Below, in pieces: positions 1 to 11,077 of a stretch of DNA of 64,000 nucleotides. Below the pieces are notes generated by a model. The model searched no databases. It was given only the letters and a program-made list of their open reading frames with translations, and was not told the DNA's origin. Positions within the stretch are counted from its first letter, which is position 1. The number at the start of each line of letters is the position of its first letter. Both the position numbers and the translations under genes were made by a program. The DNA is from Xestospongia bergquistia. Lineage: Eukaryota > Porifera > Demospongiae > Haplosclerida > Petrosiidae. The stretch spans positions 5,499,821 to 5,563,820 of the forward strand of contig OZ014417.1 of NCBI GenBank assembly GCA_963965975.1. Direction: 5' to 3'.

Positions 1-235
1 ACATCTCTGAGTAAGAATTCAGATTGTTACCCATATGAGATATCTCTGAGTGAGATATTAAATTGTTACCCATACAGGATATCTCTGAGTGAGAATTAAA
101 GTTGTTACCCATATGGGATTCTCCGAGTGATAATTAAAGTTGTTACCCATATGGAAATTTTTCCAAGTTAAGGAATCAAATTGTTACCAATATAGGATCT
201 TTCTAAGTGAGATATTAAATTCGTTTATGTGGGAT
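1..235. repeat. Minisatellite, about 45-bp unit
   Basis: Five or six degenerate tandem copies of a unit built on gatatctctgagtgaga followed by attaaattgttacccatat. Copies diverge by several bases and the array fades at about position 235. The left end lies outside the window, so total length is unknown. Confidence 0.85.
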
Positions 236-361
236 TTGGCTGATCTAATCACTTTTAATAAAACTCTTTGCTACCTTAGTTACAAAGGCAGGTATGTCAA
301 ATGTCAGTGCAACTTTTGAGAAGCATTATAACTATTATATTACATTTCTATTAATTTTTAT

Positions 362-1063
362 TTAGGGAGTGCACAGTTTAAGTTTGCAACATCCTTCAAT
401 CTAGAATTAATGTGTGAAGGACAAACAGCGAGTGACCTATGTCAAGGGATATTTGTATCGGAGAACACTCTTACAGAGATTGAGTTCCCTCTGGACTCTC
501 TTCATTGATATAATATACTTGTTACAAAGCTCCTTTAACTTGATTATAATCTCTCTCTCCTTTTCTCTCATGGTAGGTTTAATGAAACACTGGGTCATAG
601 AGTTGAATTAGTTAGCTGAAAAGAGTTCATAATTAATAACCATTACATGAGTGAGTAGACTACTGGTATTAATTCAACTGTTCAACATGTATGTCATACA
701 TCGTATATTTACTATAATCATAACAACCAGTCACACTGGGTCATAGAGTTGGATTAATTAGCTATAAAGAGTTAAGAGATCTAATATTCTTACATACACC
801 ATAATCAATGAGTATTACTGCAAAGCATGACTTAAATATTCAACTGTTTCACTAATTTCCTTTATTCCTTTATATAGAGATCACTCAAATACCATTAGCA
901 AACAGTCTTACAGAGATTGACTTCCCTCTGGACTCTCTTCATTGTTATAGCACACTTGTTCCATTCTAGAGTTAATGTGTGAAGGACAAACAGTGAGTGA
1001 CCTACATCAAGGCATGTTTGCATCAGAGAACACTCTTACAGAGATTGACTTCCCAATTAGGCC
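362..1063 (+). repeat. Duplicated exon-like block, two full and one partial copy
   Basis: A segment of about 95 bp beginning ctagaattaatgtgtgaagg near 400 recurs near 966, and its second half (ttacagagattgacttccct...) occurs a third time near 905-945. The first copy is open for about 45 codons after an AG at 363-364, reading SAQFKFATSF at the start, and then stops. No homology is recognised. It may be a duplicated exon of an unknown gene or an old repeat. The copies lie directly upstream of the transporter relic and do not share its reading frame in an obvious way. Confidence 0.45.
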
Positions 1064-1082
1064 TAGGCAAGGAAAAATATAG

Positions 1083-1790
1083 AAAAATGTCAAAACAGTG
1101 TTTCACATTATTCCTTTGATGATCTGTGTTGTTGGACTCAGTTGTGCTGATGAAGTATACTGGAGTATAATGAAGGGTCCTAATCAAATCTTTCTTCATT
1201 TCAAATAACGCAATGAAGTTTGCAACTCCAGCCTTCTTTCTGTATCTCCATCAGTTCTTAACTTATTGTTGTTTCAATAAATGCATTCTCAGTATGTTGA
1301 AAAGAACAGGTCTGGGACTAGTTTTTGCTTTGGCAACCACATTGTCTGATGTGGTCATATTTAAGTACCAGAGGAATATCTTGTCATATTTCAATGATCT
1401 ATTACTAATTCCTCAGATATTGTATGGTGTTGCAGTTGCATTGACTTTCCCAACATCTTTGGAGTTCATAATAGCACAGTGTCCTATACAAATGAGAGGG
1501 ATGATGGTTGGAATGTGGTTTGCCTCTCTTGGAGTTAGTTATCTCATTAATATCAATACAAAATATCCTTTTGGCTGTGATAACAATTCTATCTGTCCAA
1601 GTTTCTATTACAACATTACAAGGAGTGTTGTTATCTTTATTATACTGTTAGTATTCATAGTACTAGCTAAATGGTATGAGTTACATGTAAGAAAGAATGA
1701 AATATAGTTCAAGTTATTGATCAACACTATGAAAGATATATGGACCAGGAAAAAGAATATGAAAGACAAATGGGACTTTCTACAGACTGA
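1083..1790 (+). pseudogene. POT/PTR (SLC15-like) proton-coupled oligopeptide transporter, C-terminal fragment, frame-broken
   Basis: Transporters of this family move di- and tripeptides or histidine with protons across the plasma or lysosomal membrane. The longest open part (1213-1707, 164 codons) carries the family's C-terminal hallmarks: LKRTGLGLVFALATTL, then a segment ending IPQILYGVAVALTFPTSLEF, then IIAQCPIQMRGMMVGMWFAS and a last hydrophobic helix. Upstream, 1083-1202 reads in another frame as a membrane segment beginning VKTVFHIIPLMICVVG. Downstream, a shift at about 1703 restores an acidic tail (VIDQHYERYMDQEKEYERQM) that ends at TGA 1788-1790, as in intact relatives. At least two frameshifts are therefore needed. 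The N-terminal ten or so helices are absent. The ATG at 1213 is probably not a true start. Family assignment is good; the SLC15 subtype is a guess. Confidence 0.75.
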
Positions 1791-3977
1791 TACTTCGTTT
1801 TTAAAATTATCATAATTGTATTAGTATATTGCGACAAATAGAGTGGTTGTGATTTTAACACATTATATATATAAATTTGATGACACATTTAAATTATTGA
1901 TGGCTGTCTTTAAGTTTGTTAAATTTAAGTTGACTGAATTATTTTTTCTTTTACATGTAAATCTTATGTTGGTGGACTAAAGTAAACCACACACATAAAC
2001 AATTAATAGTGTTTTATAGTCAATTTCTATCTCATTATATTTAACAAAATGTACTGTTATTCCATTGTAAGACTTTAATAGTTTGAAAAATGTTTGACAA
2101 AGTTAGATTGTGAACATCAATATCATTTAAATAACTTGTCACTTTTGATTAGCTCTCTAGAGGGATAAGCATGTACACTCCAAACCTCATGAATTTTTTT
2201 TCTGTTGAACCCATGCATGTTAAGTAAATGCACTCAGTAACTTTCCATATGACTTTCATTATGTGGCCATTTGGCATGCCGTAATGAGGCATAGTAGTCA
2301 AGTACATAACACTCCATCAGTTTAGTACTTATAGAAAAATCCCTGATTCAAATGAATCCCCTCCATTGTTCATTATCACCATATATGTGGCATTGATATA
2401 ATTATAAGAACAATATATGGTTTGCAAATGAAATTATATTAATAGCCAAGAAAATTAGTAACATGAGGCTGAAAGAATATCCATAGCTCTTTATGAGCAC
2501 CATCATGTTGTCTTTCAGTGATACCAGTAGAAGGTACCTGATATATACCAACAAGCAGTTATACCACCTACTTTAAGTTTGTGATCTTCAATGACTTTAG
2601 GTCATTAGTTGGTGGTGATACATGAATGTCTTCTTCATTGGATCTTGCAAAAGGTGAGAGAGTGCCTTTCCATGGTTTCTGTTCTGGTCCATAAGGAACT
2701 TCGAAATGACTAGTGTTATGAACCTGTTCAGCCATTTCCAATAATAAAATGGAGGATTATTCAGCCAATTATTTTTTCCTGAATCTAGTTTAATCACAAT
2801 GGCTATTGAATGTGATGAGGAAAACATAAGGAAATTGAAAGCAAATAATATCCATTTCTAGTTCATTAAATTTAATACATACCAAGAGAATACTACATCA
2901 TAGCTGTGAAACAGTTTTATTACATGAACATAGTTAAGGTTTTGACAAACCTCTGACAACAATGATTCAAATTACTCTCCTTTGTTACATAATACTGAAT
3001 TTCATGACATCATATTCTGTTACAATTATGTCAATTGTTAAGTTTTCTGGCAGTCTTAAATTAAAGCCTATACAATCCATAAGGTCATCTATAGTTGTAA
3101 AACAAATGTAACATAAGAAACAATTATTAATATCAATCGGATTAACTGTTTTGCAGTAGCTGATAGCTGTAAAATGTCAGTGACAAGTTTACTTACTTTT
3201 CTGAGAGAGCCAGGATGGTATAATGTTTTGTTATAACATAATTGCTTTGATGGAATAGAATTAACCAACTTATGAACTTCAAGTGAATAGTGTAATTTTG
3301 TAAAGCCATTCAAAATCTAGCAGATATAGCACATTGTAAATAAACATTGTAAATAAACATTGAAAGCATTTGTCATATATACATGGGTTGAGAGGTTGGA
3401 TGACAAAGACTATTATATATAAAAGTGGATGCATCACCCAAAACTATTATATATAAAAGTGGATGCTTCAGCAATTACAAAGCAAAGCTGGTGTCAATAT
3501 CCTGACAGGAAGCTTGTTGATTTTCATATATGTTGTGTTCTTATTAGGAAAATAAAGACTTTATATCCATGAATATCTGAGAATAAACCAAAGGAATAAA
3601 TGTACAATAACTAAAATAACTAACCTTAAATTCAGTGTTGAGTCATTTTGTTTGTCCAAGTTGTCTCATGCTTTCAAATGTATACAGAATCAGATGCACT
3701 TTAGATCTCTTTGAATACCCAGTCATATACCCTAATGTTGAATGCATAATTATAATGTTGACAAATCTACTGATATTCGTCTGCTTTTACTTCCAGTGTC
3801 TATGTTATTAATTGCTTCATTAAAACTATAATTGTATAATCACATGAATACAATCTTGTGACAGAACACAACTTGTCTTGTCCACCTTTTCAGAAATCAA
3901 TTCCACCTCATTGCCAAAACTGTATAAAAATAATATATATAATTAATAGTATAAATAATTAATATATAAATAATATA

Positions 3978-3980
<3 letters not shown>
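1791..3980. other. AT-rich spacer without supported genes
   Basis: No exon chain or recognisable domain was found on either strand. Short open stretches, for example 2597-2827 on the minus strand, have no convincing similarity. A 25-bp direct duplication (actattatatataaaagtgga) is seen near 3409 and 3445. Confidence 0.5.

Positions 3981-4051
<71 letters not shown>
3980..4051. repeat. (TA)n microsatellite
   Basis: An uninterrupted run of about 35 TA dinucleotides, flanked by AT-rich imperfect repeats (taatatataaataa). The apparent Tyr-Ile open frame across it is an artefact. Confidence 0.97.
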
Positions 4052-4056
<5 letters not shown>

Positions 4057-5239
4057 TAAATCAAAGCAGCTCACAAGAAACATCTATAAACTTAACCTTA
4101 TAGGCAGACACAATATTTGTTGTTTGTTGCTGCTAATTCTAGTCGATTGTGTTCAACTACATAGAAGTGCATGATATTTATTTATAGAATTTCTTAGTTG
4201 ATACAGGTAGTGGGATATATTTTGTTTGCTATGTATATAATAGTATATTGTATACATTTTGTGTGGACAGCATTGCCACATCATAAACAGTTAATGATGA
4301 TCGCTCATGAGCAACATGTGACTAACAGTTGCGCATTGATGTCTGTAGTTATAATAATAATGTCACCTTCTTTGAAATGACCTAATATCTTTAATATTGA
4401 TTTCTATGTATATATGATGATTCATTCTCTTGCTAGATATATCATCAAAAAGCTGTAGGAGCAATGTACAATGTTACAAAGTATATGACATGAGAAACTA
4501 GAATGATCATTGAAAGTATTAAAAGATCATTCAGATCCTAACATTGTTGTTCTGTCAGTAGATGATAAATTAGTTAGAGTTAAGGCATCTTAGATCTATA
4601 CCTATTGAGAGAAGCTAAACAATTTGATGATCAGTTTGCAATGAGTAGATGTAGATACAAGATACATGTAATAGAGATATTAAAAGTAGTTATGACTGTT
4701 GACCATCATAGGATTGTGATAGACTAGAATATAGTCACAGTAACAACCCTAGTATACTCCGAAGGAATGACATTACTGTTATGATCCTGATGACCATCCC
4801 TACTCACAGTAACACCAATATTCTAGATTGCTTTGATACAATTGTAATTGCTCAAATGCTCAGCTTAGGATTGTAACAAGATGTAAGATTATCAGTCAAT
4901 GTAACTTTGATCAGTATATATATTCCAGGATACTTTTACACAATGGTTATGACTGATGACTATCCCAGAATTGTCCTGGGATAGTCAACATAACATCAGT
5001 ATTCTAACAATAGCCAGAATGACCAGTCAATCTTGAAATTTTTTCTAACTAATTGACTTAGTACAGTTATAATTCTAGTATCTTTGTTCTAAATTAACTT
5101 TATGTAGAACTTTAAAAATCTTAGAAAAAAAATTACACTGATACAAACAATTATTGCAAGGTTTTTGTAGAAGATACAAAAATACTACACCTTCTAATAT
5201 ATAAAAACAAAACATAAAGCCATGTGTATGACAAGTTTG
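4052..5239. other. Spacer; one perfect 11-bp hairpin
   Basis: No gene is supported. Around 4690-5030 there is loose internal repetition (tgactgttgaccatc, cctgatgaccatccc, tgatgactatccc). At 4958-4986 the arms gactatcccag and ctgggatagtc are perfectly complementary around a 7-nt loop. Confidence 0.4.
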
Positions 5240-5634
5240 TTACTTGTGGTACCAATGAAAATGAGAACTGAATTGAAAGGAATCTCCAACATTGGTTTCT
5301 CTCTTGAAGTTTTTAACACTTTTCATAAATTTGTGAGCCATTGGTTCAATAATCCTCTTCTCTAGTTCATTAAAGGCAAGAGTGTTCTCATAGCGAAAGA
5401 GGCTTAAGTGCTCTAGTTTACATTCATCTCCTTCCAAAGGTGTTGTATTACAAGATACAACACACATACCAGAAAAGTCATCACTACCAAATGTATCATA
5501 ATCAAACATAGTGAGAAGAAGTATAGCACCATCTTGTTTGAGTTGTGAAGGATCAGCAGTCCTAACAGTAATATTACAGTGAGAAAATGACCTGGATGTT
5601 TGGGTAGATTAACATTTTCAATATCCACTTTTAT

Positions 5635-5747
5635 TTCACCAAACAAAAAATGTATTAACGCCAAACGTTTCAATAGTCAGACCGACTATCTTCGTCAGTG
5701 GCTTAAATAATGACTATTGAAAGTTAATAGATTTTTTGTTTGGTGAA
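5635..5747. mobile_element. Foldback (MITE-like) element in the last intron of the Munc13-like gene
   Basis: The two arms (5635-5679 and 5711-5747) are inverted copies of ttcaccaaacaaaaaat followed by a shared inner part (tattaac, ttcaatagtca). The left arm has a 9-bp extra segment. Weaker inverted similarity (attttcaatat) extends outside both arms, so the element may be larger. No clear target-site duplication is visible. It lies inside the intron 5562-5855 and contains the hammerhead-like motif. Confidence 0.75.
5660..5702 (-). ncRNA. Hammerhead-ribozyme-like motif, type I, minimal stem III
   Basis: Read on the minus strand, a 43-nt segment has all elements of a minimal type I hammerhead in the right order. 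Stem I 5' strand GCCA is followed by the core CUGACGA, which fits CUGANGA. Stem II is AUAGUC and GACUAU around GGUCU with one bulged G. Then come GAA and the self-complementary ACGU, which gives a two-base-pair stem III with U16.1, then H17 = U, then stem I 3' strand UGGC. Very short, palindromic stem III is the form known from Penelope-like elements and other small retroelements, where it is thought to act as a dimer. One departure is an A-U pair at the first stem II position instead of G-C. Activity is inferred from structure only. Confidence 0.68.
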
Positions 5748-8138
5748 AAAATGTATATTGAAAATAGTAATATTACAATTACAGTATACACGCATATATA
5801 GTTACTGCAACATATTGTCTTTACATATCTTGTAAAGACAAAATTTGGAGCTTACAATTCAAATGTCTCATTTAAGATTGGATCTAATGTTTGCTTCTGC
5901 ACAGTGGTTTTAAGGGGTTTTGTGTTCAACAGCAGTAAATATTGTTGCTGGTAGTAGGTACAGTTTGACATAAGGGTTGCGTTTTCCTAAATCAATATGA
6001 CTATGACATATGAAACTAGTTGACTCACCACTTCAATCTAGACCAGGAATATGCTCAGCAAATAATATTTCAACTACTAATGCCTTCTTTGTAGAGTCAT
6101 AAATATGACTTATATGAAGGACACCAAATTCATCATTTGAAAGAACCTTTAAAATATATATAAACATTAATGTACAAGTATAACAATACCTCAATACCTG
6201 AGGTTTTACTAAATCATGACAAAATGTCTTTATAACATCTTCTGTTGATAACACAGAAACACTAAGTTCATCCAACAAGGTCTGCAAAGAAACTCATTAC
6301 TTGTCATAAGTTTAGTTACTCACTGTGTAGTCCTCTGTCTCCAGTTCAGTACATGATAATCCATTTCCATCAGCTTCAAAGAAGTCACCTAGTGTAATTA
6401 GAGTTACTCTCAAGTGTTTATACTTGTGACAATTAACAGCTGATTTGCGTGACAACATATTCTCCCTTTAACTTGCTGATAATATCTGGCCATATTTCCT
6501 TCATAATACTGATATGATAATACTAACAGCAATGTCTAGATATGATAATTATTTACTACCTTAGGAAGATTGGAGTCAATAAAGCTTCTCCCAGTTTGCT
6601 CATATTAGTAGCAATATAGTGCAACAGTGGTTCCAATACCTAACACACAGTATTGATATTATATTGACATTTCCTGACTTGACTAACTTTGTCTGAAGGC
6701 ATATCATCATTAGCTTCCATAATACTAGGTAAATAAGCCAATATACTTGGTGACAACTAGAGACACAATGTTTCTATCTATGTATATAATATATGTACTA
6801 CACCTTTCCCTTGATAATCTTTACTATTGAATCAATCTTTTTGAAAATTTCCTCATCAACATTATTCAATATGCTAACAATCAAAGAACGAGCATGCTGG
6901 CTTAGCTTTGGTCCTTCAACTTTTTTTCTTCATTAAGCCATTTTCTTTCTTCATACAACCATTGGTAATAAGCAAGTAAATTTAGTTCAGTTTCACTATT
7001 TTGCAATACTTGTTTAACATGATGGATATTATTAAGAGTGATGCAAAGCTAAAACATATTGAATCATAGCACACAGAGGATTGTTTGTTAAAGTTATTTT
7101 ACTTTGTCAGTGACTATAAAGTGTCCATGTTTATCAATATAATAATCAGGTTTAAATTTGTGAAACATCAGCTCAGCATAGTAAGTAGACAGTTCACACA
7201 GGTTCTAAATAGTAAATCATTTATAATATATTTACAATGATGTGTACCTGTAAAACTGTTACAAAGTAACCTATAGACTGTTTTCCGTCTGGCCACTTTA
7301 CATCATTCCAGAAGGAAATTACCTAGTATAATAAAGATTACAAGAAGCCTAACTTAAATTTTCATACTTGCAAGAAGAAGGCATGAGTATCTACAGCAGA
7401 AGATGAGAAAGATCCTCTGTCTGTATACTTGACAATAATGTCTGATTCAATGGCTTTTAACAGCCTGTCTTTAGCTTTATTCTGTGTAAGATGTATCCAC
7501 TTTGAAAGAAAAGGTTTAAACCAAAGATGATAGGAAATAACTGTAAGCTCCACAACTTGCATTTTTCCTAAAAAACTATAGCTATATAAATAAATGAATA
7601 AAAGATATATGAATACAGTAATGTTAGAGTATATACATGTATATTAATGAAATAAAAAAGTCAAAATTTACTCAGAATCAACATTGTGAACAAACACAGA
7701 CAGTTCTTCAAAAATTTTATAAATTTCATATGTAACAAGAATAATATCTGGATTGTCTTCTTCAAATCCAAATTGACTCTTAACCTCACTGTATAGCTAA
7801 GTACAGAGTTAGGAAATGTGAAGTCAGATAGGACTAACCAAATTGTCCAAAGTAGTAAAGAAAAGAGAGAAATAGTCCACACCTATTCTTATGAAGAATA
7901 AAAATATGGCTTGAGTTTTGAGGTTGTACTTACTCCATAAACATAGAATGAATTTTGCTATGTACTTGCTCACACTGTTTTAAACAATGAAAAGACAGTG
8001 CTTTAAAGGCAAGCATATTTTCCATAACATCCTAGTATATAATTATAGTTAGAGAGATCATACACAGGTATATATACTTACAGTATGTGCTGGCATTAGA
8101 CTTCCTGACGATGTCAGCATCGATTGTGAAACAGCAGT

Positions 8139-8284
8139 CTAAGCAGTTAATGTCAATAATCAACAACATCATTGACAGTACTTGTATAGCTGATGTCAAT
8201 AGAATTTTATAATTTTAGATTTGGATATTGTCAAACTAAAGCTGAATCTGGTAAACTTCATAAAGAATCCTTTCAATAAGATTA
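8139..8284. other. Junction between the truncated Munc13-like gene and the LINE 3' end
   Basis: About 150 bp. On the minus strand a short open stretch (LIERILYEVYQIQL) near 8284-8240 could be a remnant of the next upstream exon, but no donor site follows it in a usable position. Confidence 0.3.
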
Positions 8285-8489
8285 TAATTTATTTATTATT
8301 ATTATATTATTATTATTAATGTTGCACACAGAAGACTGCCCAGCCACCAATGGCTTATGAGTGACAAGTTAGTTACAAAATAAAAGTGATATGATATAAA
8401 TAAAATTTTGGATTAAATAATAAACTTACAGTGACTATACAAAACATGAAAGGAAAACAAAATTAATAATTACAAAACTAAATTTGATC

Positions 8490-9443
8490 TTAAAATGAAC
8501 GTTTCATTAAAATACAACGATGATATATGGCTGAATTCATTTGATAAAATGATAGTGAGTTTGTCTGTGTGGGGAAGTGAGTAAAAGGATGGTACTTTGG
8601 AAGTGATTGTGTTGTAAAGTTTGAGTCATATGTTATTGTACTTTGGACAGAATAGGACAAAATGAGGTACATCTTCCATTGAATTCGTGTTGCAAAGAAT
8701 ACATAGTCTATCCTTTAGAGGTATCTTAGGTACATGAAAACACCCCTCTCAACTGCAACGGGCAGACAGCCTCCACGTATGGCCACCATAGTCCTACATC
8801 TCTTAGCGGTCATGCTGGCAAGCACATAACTACGTGGCAATGGCTGCTGTTGTAGTTGTCTATATAATACTATCTTACCTCCTGTCTCAGATGAAGGATC
8901 TAAAGGTTTATTTAGTTGAGACTGCCAGTCTTCATTGGCTATAGTGTGTATTATATTATGTAGTTCTGAAGGTATTGGGTTCATACTTTTATTATATCCT
9001 CTTATTTTACACATTAATTTCATGCAATGCCAAGAACAAGTGTGTTTTCCTAAATTACCTAAGTCAGAGATTGTTTGAATAGACTCTGTAGTAAGGGGTT
9101 ACATGTATTACTTTCTAATTGTATAAAAAGCTTAAGAATGATGTTCATTTCTATAATGGGTGTGAAGCCATCCAATTTCTCCTGTTAAAGCAACTAGAGG
9201 CATGGACTTATTACATCCTAAAAAGAAGCGCATTGCATTGTTTTGTACAATGGTTAACTGAGGATGTTCTTGGTAGCCCCATATACAAGCACTGTAGTCT
9301 AATATTGGAGTTACTAATGATTTATATAACAATGTATATGTCTGATAAAGAAAGCCACCAAATTCTTTAGAACATGCACAAACTCCTGCCAGAGCTTTCC
9401 TGGCTGATCTTGCAGTATGTTCTAAAGTTTGTTTACAGTCCAA
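8490..9443 (-). pseudogene. LINE post-RT region and C-terminal Cys/His motif
   Basis: Two open pieces, 9443-9132 and 9023-8715, plus a continuation to 8490. The first has the usual thumb-adjacent block LVTPILDYSACIWGYQEH. The last contains LCILC and, after 11 residues, a segment reading HFVLFC, a C-C-H-C arrangement common at the C-terminus of LINE ORF2 proteins. Frame changes fall between the pieces, near 9130 and 8712. Confidence 0.78.
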
Positions 9444-9504
9444 ATATTCATTAAACGATATTCCTAAGTATTTATATTCATTACAATAGTCTATGATGAT
9501 ACTA

Positions 9505-10407
9505 TTACATGCAAAGGGAAAAGATGATCTGGCTCTTCTTATTTGGTCTAATATGCAGTATTTTAGTTTTATTGATGTTCATTGCTAAACGATTCTTGTC
9601 ACACCATGTAGCTACTTTACAAATAAGGAGTTGTAAATCATTTTCATTTTTGGCAAACAGTGCAATATCATCAGCATACAATAGGATACACATAACTATG
9701 TCCTCTTCTGTATTTACTCCTAAATTTAAATTTTTAACATAGGGAACTAGGTCATTAATATATAAATTAAAAAGTGCTGGCGATAGGAGGCAACCCTGTT
9801 TGACACCCCTATTTACTGTAAAGCACTCAGTGCCAGTACCATTTATTTTTAAACAATAATTAACTCTAGAATATAATGCTTTAAGATTTTCTAACAAATT
9901 ATCATTAATTCCATAACATAACAACTTATACCAAAGTAAATTCCTATCTACACTATCAAATGCCTTCTTTAAATCAATAAAACATATAAATGTATCTTTA
10001 TTGATAATTTTTCTATTTTGTGCTATTAAGTAAACAGTGAGAGCATGCTCAAGACAGTTATGACCACTTCTAAATCCTAGTTGTTCTTGTACAAGTATTT
10101 CATTGTCTTCTAACCAGTAAGTTAATTGTTTATTTAATATACTTGTATATGCTTTAAGTAAATTATATTGGAGGGCAATTCCCCTATATTTTAGAGGGTC
10201 TGTAAGATTGCCTGATTTTGGGACTGGTAATATATTTGCTTTATGCCATAAATTAGGGAAACAACTAGTTAGGAAACATGTTCTGAAAAGCTGGGTTATA
10301 AGAGGAATAAGATTAGGATGTTTAAAGTAATCTGCATATATGTTATCAGGTCCACAAGATTTCTTAGTAGGTGCTAGAGAAATTGCCATATGGATTTCAT
10401 CAAACAA
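9505..10407 (-). pseudogene. LINE reverse transcriptase domain
   Basis: A 300-codon open frame that copies element RNA at the nicked target. In order: KSCGPDNIYADYFKH (RT0/1), PVPKSGNLTDPLKYRGIAL (RT2), LGFRSGHNCLEHALTVYL (RT2a), FICFIDLKKAFDSVDRNLLW (RT3, first catalytic Asp), GVKQGCLLSPALFNLYI (RT4), LLYADDIALFAKNENDL (RT5, the catalytic YADD box) and LAMNINKTKILH. All catalytic residues are present, so the domain itself is intact although the element is broken on both sides. Confidence 0.93.
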
Positions 10408-10422
10408 AAGGTCATCATTGTA

Positions 10423-10845
10423 TCAATGTATTATTGTATCATGTATCAAGGCATTACTTTTAATATTTATGTATGTAAAGTAATAATCTATATATCTGTC
10501 TTGTACAATGGAGCAATTATATAGTTTGTAGTAAGTGTCTTTCCAAACTTGTTGTATTGTATCCTTGTTGGTACAAATATTACCCTGTATAATGACTTCC
10601 CAGGGGATGGTTGATTTCTTGTTAAAACAACTGATAGATAGCTTTATGACATTCTTCAAAAATGATCTAGGATTGTGCTTTTGCAAGTCTAATAGTTCTT
10701 GTCTTTGGGTTGAAAGAAACAGTCTTTTTTTACGTCTAACTAGTTTGTCAAAGTTTTGTTGGAGAGTCAAATAAGATTGCTTAATGCTTACTACTGATTT
10801 GTTTTTTAACCATGCTTTAAGTGCAAGCCTAACTTCATTCCTCAT
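10423..10845 (-). pseudogene. LINE linker between endonuclease and RT
   Basis: A 140-codon basic segment (WLKNKSVVSIKQSYLTLQQN, LVRRKKRLFLSTQRQELLDL, NPRSFLKNVIKL) of the kind found between endonuclease and RT. It runs into the RT block after one break near 10410. Confidence 0.75.
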
Positions 10846-11077
10846 AACATGAAGATCACCATCCCACCATGGTTTGTGAATTTTTTTTTGATTTTCCTTT
10901 TTACTTTTACAATTGGAAAAACTAAATGTAATGAGTTAGAAATAAAAGAACAAAATTTAGCATAAACACTGTCCACTCCTTCACTACTAGAAATTAATGA
11001 ACACAAATCATCAATATGACGTAAGGCCTCCTCATCTTCTAAATAATTCTGTGGGATAACCTGTTTAGGTGGTCTAA

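Larger units (their letters stand above)
5240..8138 (-). pseudogene. Munc13-4/BAIAP3-like gene: MUN domain plus C-terminal C2 domain, 3' part only, frame-broken
   Basis: Proteins of this family prime vesicles for Ca2+-regulated exocytosis through a MUN domain that acts on syntaxin. Exons with consistent AG/GT borders, in transcript order: 8138-8082, 8031-7935, 7882-7839, 7796-7672, 7567-7368, 7322-7248, 7204-7103, 7048-6804, 6756-6688, 6639-6560, about 6500-6324, 6281-6198, 6146-6029, 5986-5856, 5561-5240. MUN landmarks are VISFWNDVKWPDGKQSIGYF, LCITLNNIHHVKQVL, VLEPLLHYIATNMSKLGEAL and DFFEADGNGLS. The C2 domain shows LVVEILFAEHIPGLD, PYVKLYLLPATIF, KTTVQKQTLDPILNETFEL and LLLTMFDYDTFGSDDFSG, ending at TAA 5240-5242. 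Breaks: TGA at 6033-6035, and one-base shifts near 5891 (C run), 6464 (G run), 6925 (A run) and 7563 (A run). The N-terminal region is missing; a LINE begins about 150 bp upstream. Homopolymer breaks may be sequencing errors. Confidence 0.82.

Noticed and set aside
2597..2827. 76-codon minus-strand frame as a retroelement or host fragment
   Set aside because: Composition is plausible, but no catalytic motif, exon border or neighbouring domain supports it.
3980..4174. Frame of repeated Tyr-Ile
   Set aside because: It is the (TA)n microsatellite translated.
6389..6440. A further intron in the Munc13-like gene at 6389
   Set aside because: Reading through keeps a better match to the family up to the DFFEADGNGLS block than splicing there; the real problem is a one-base shift near 6464.
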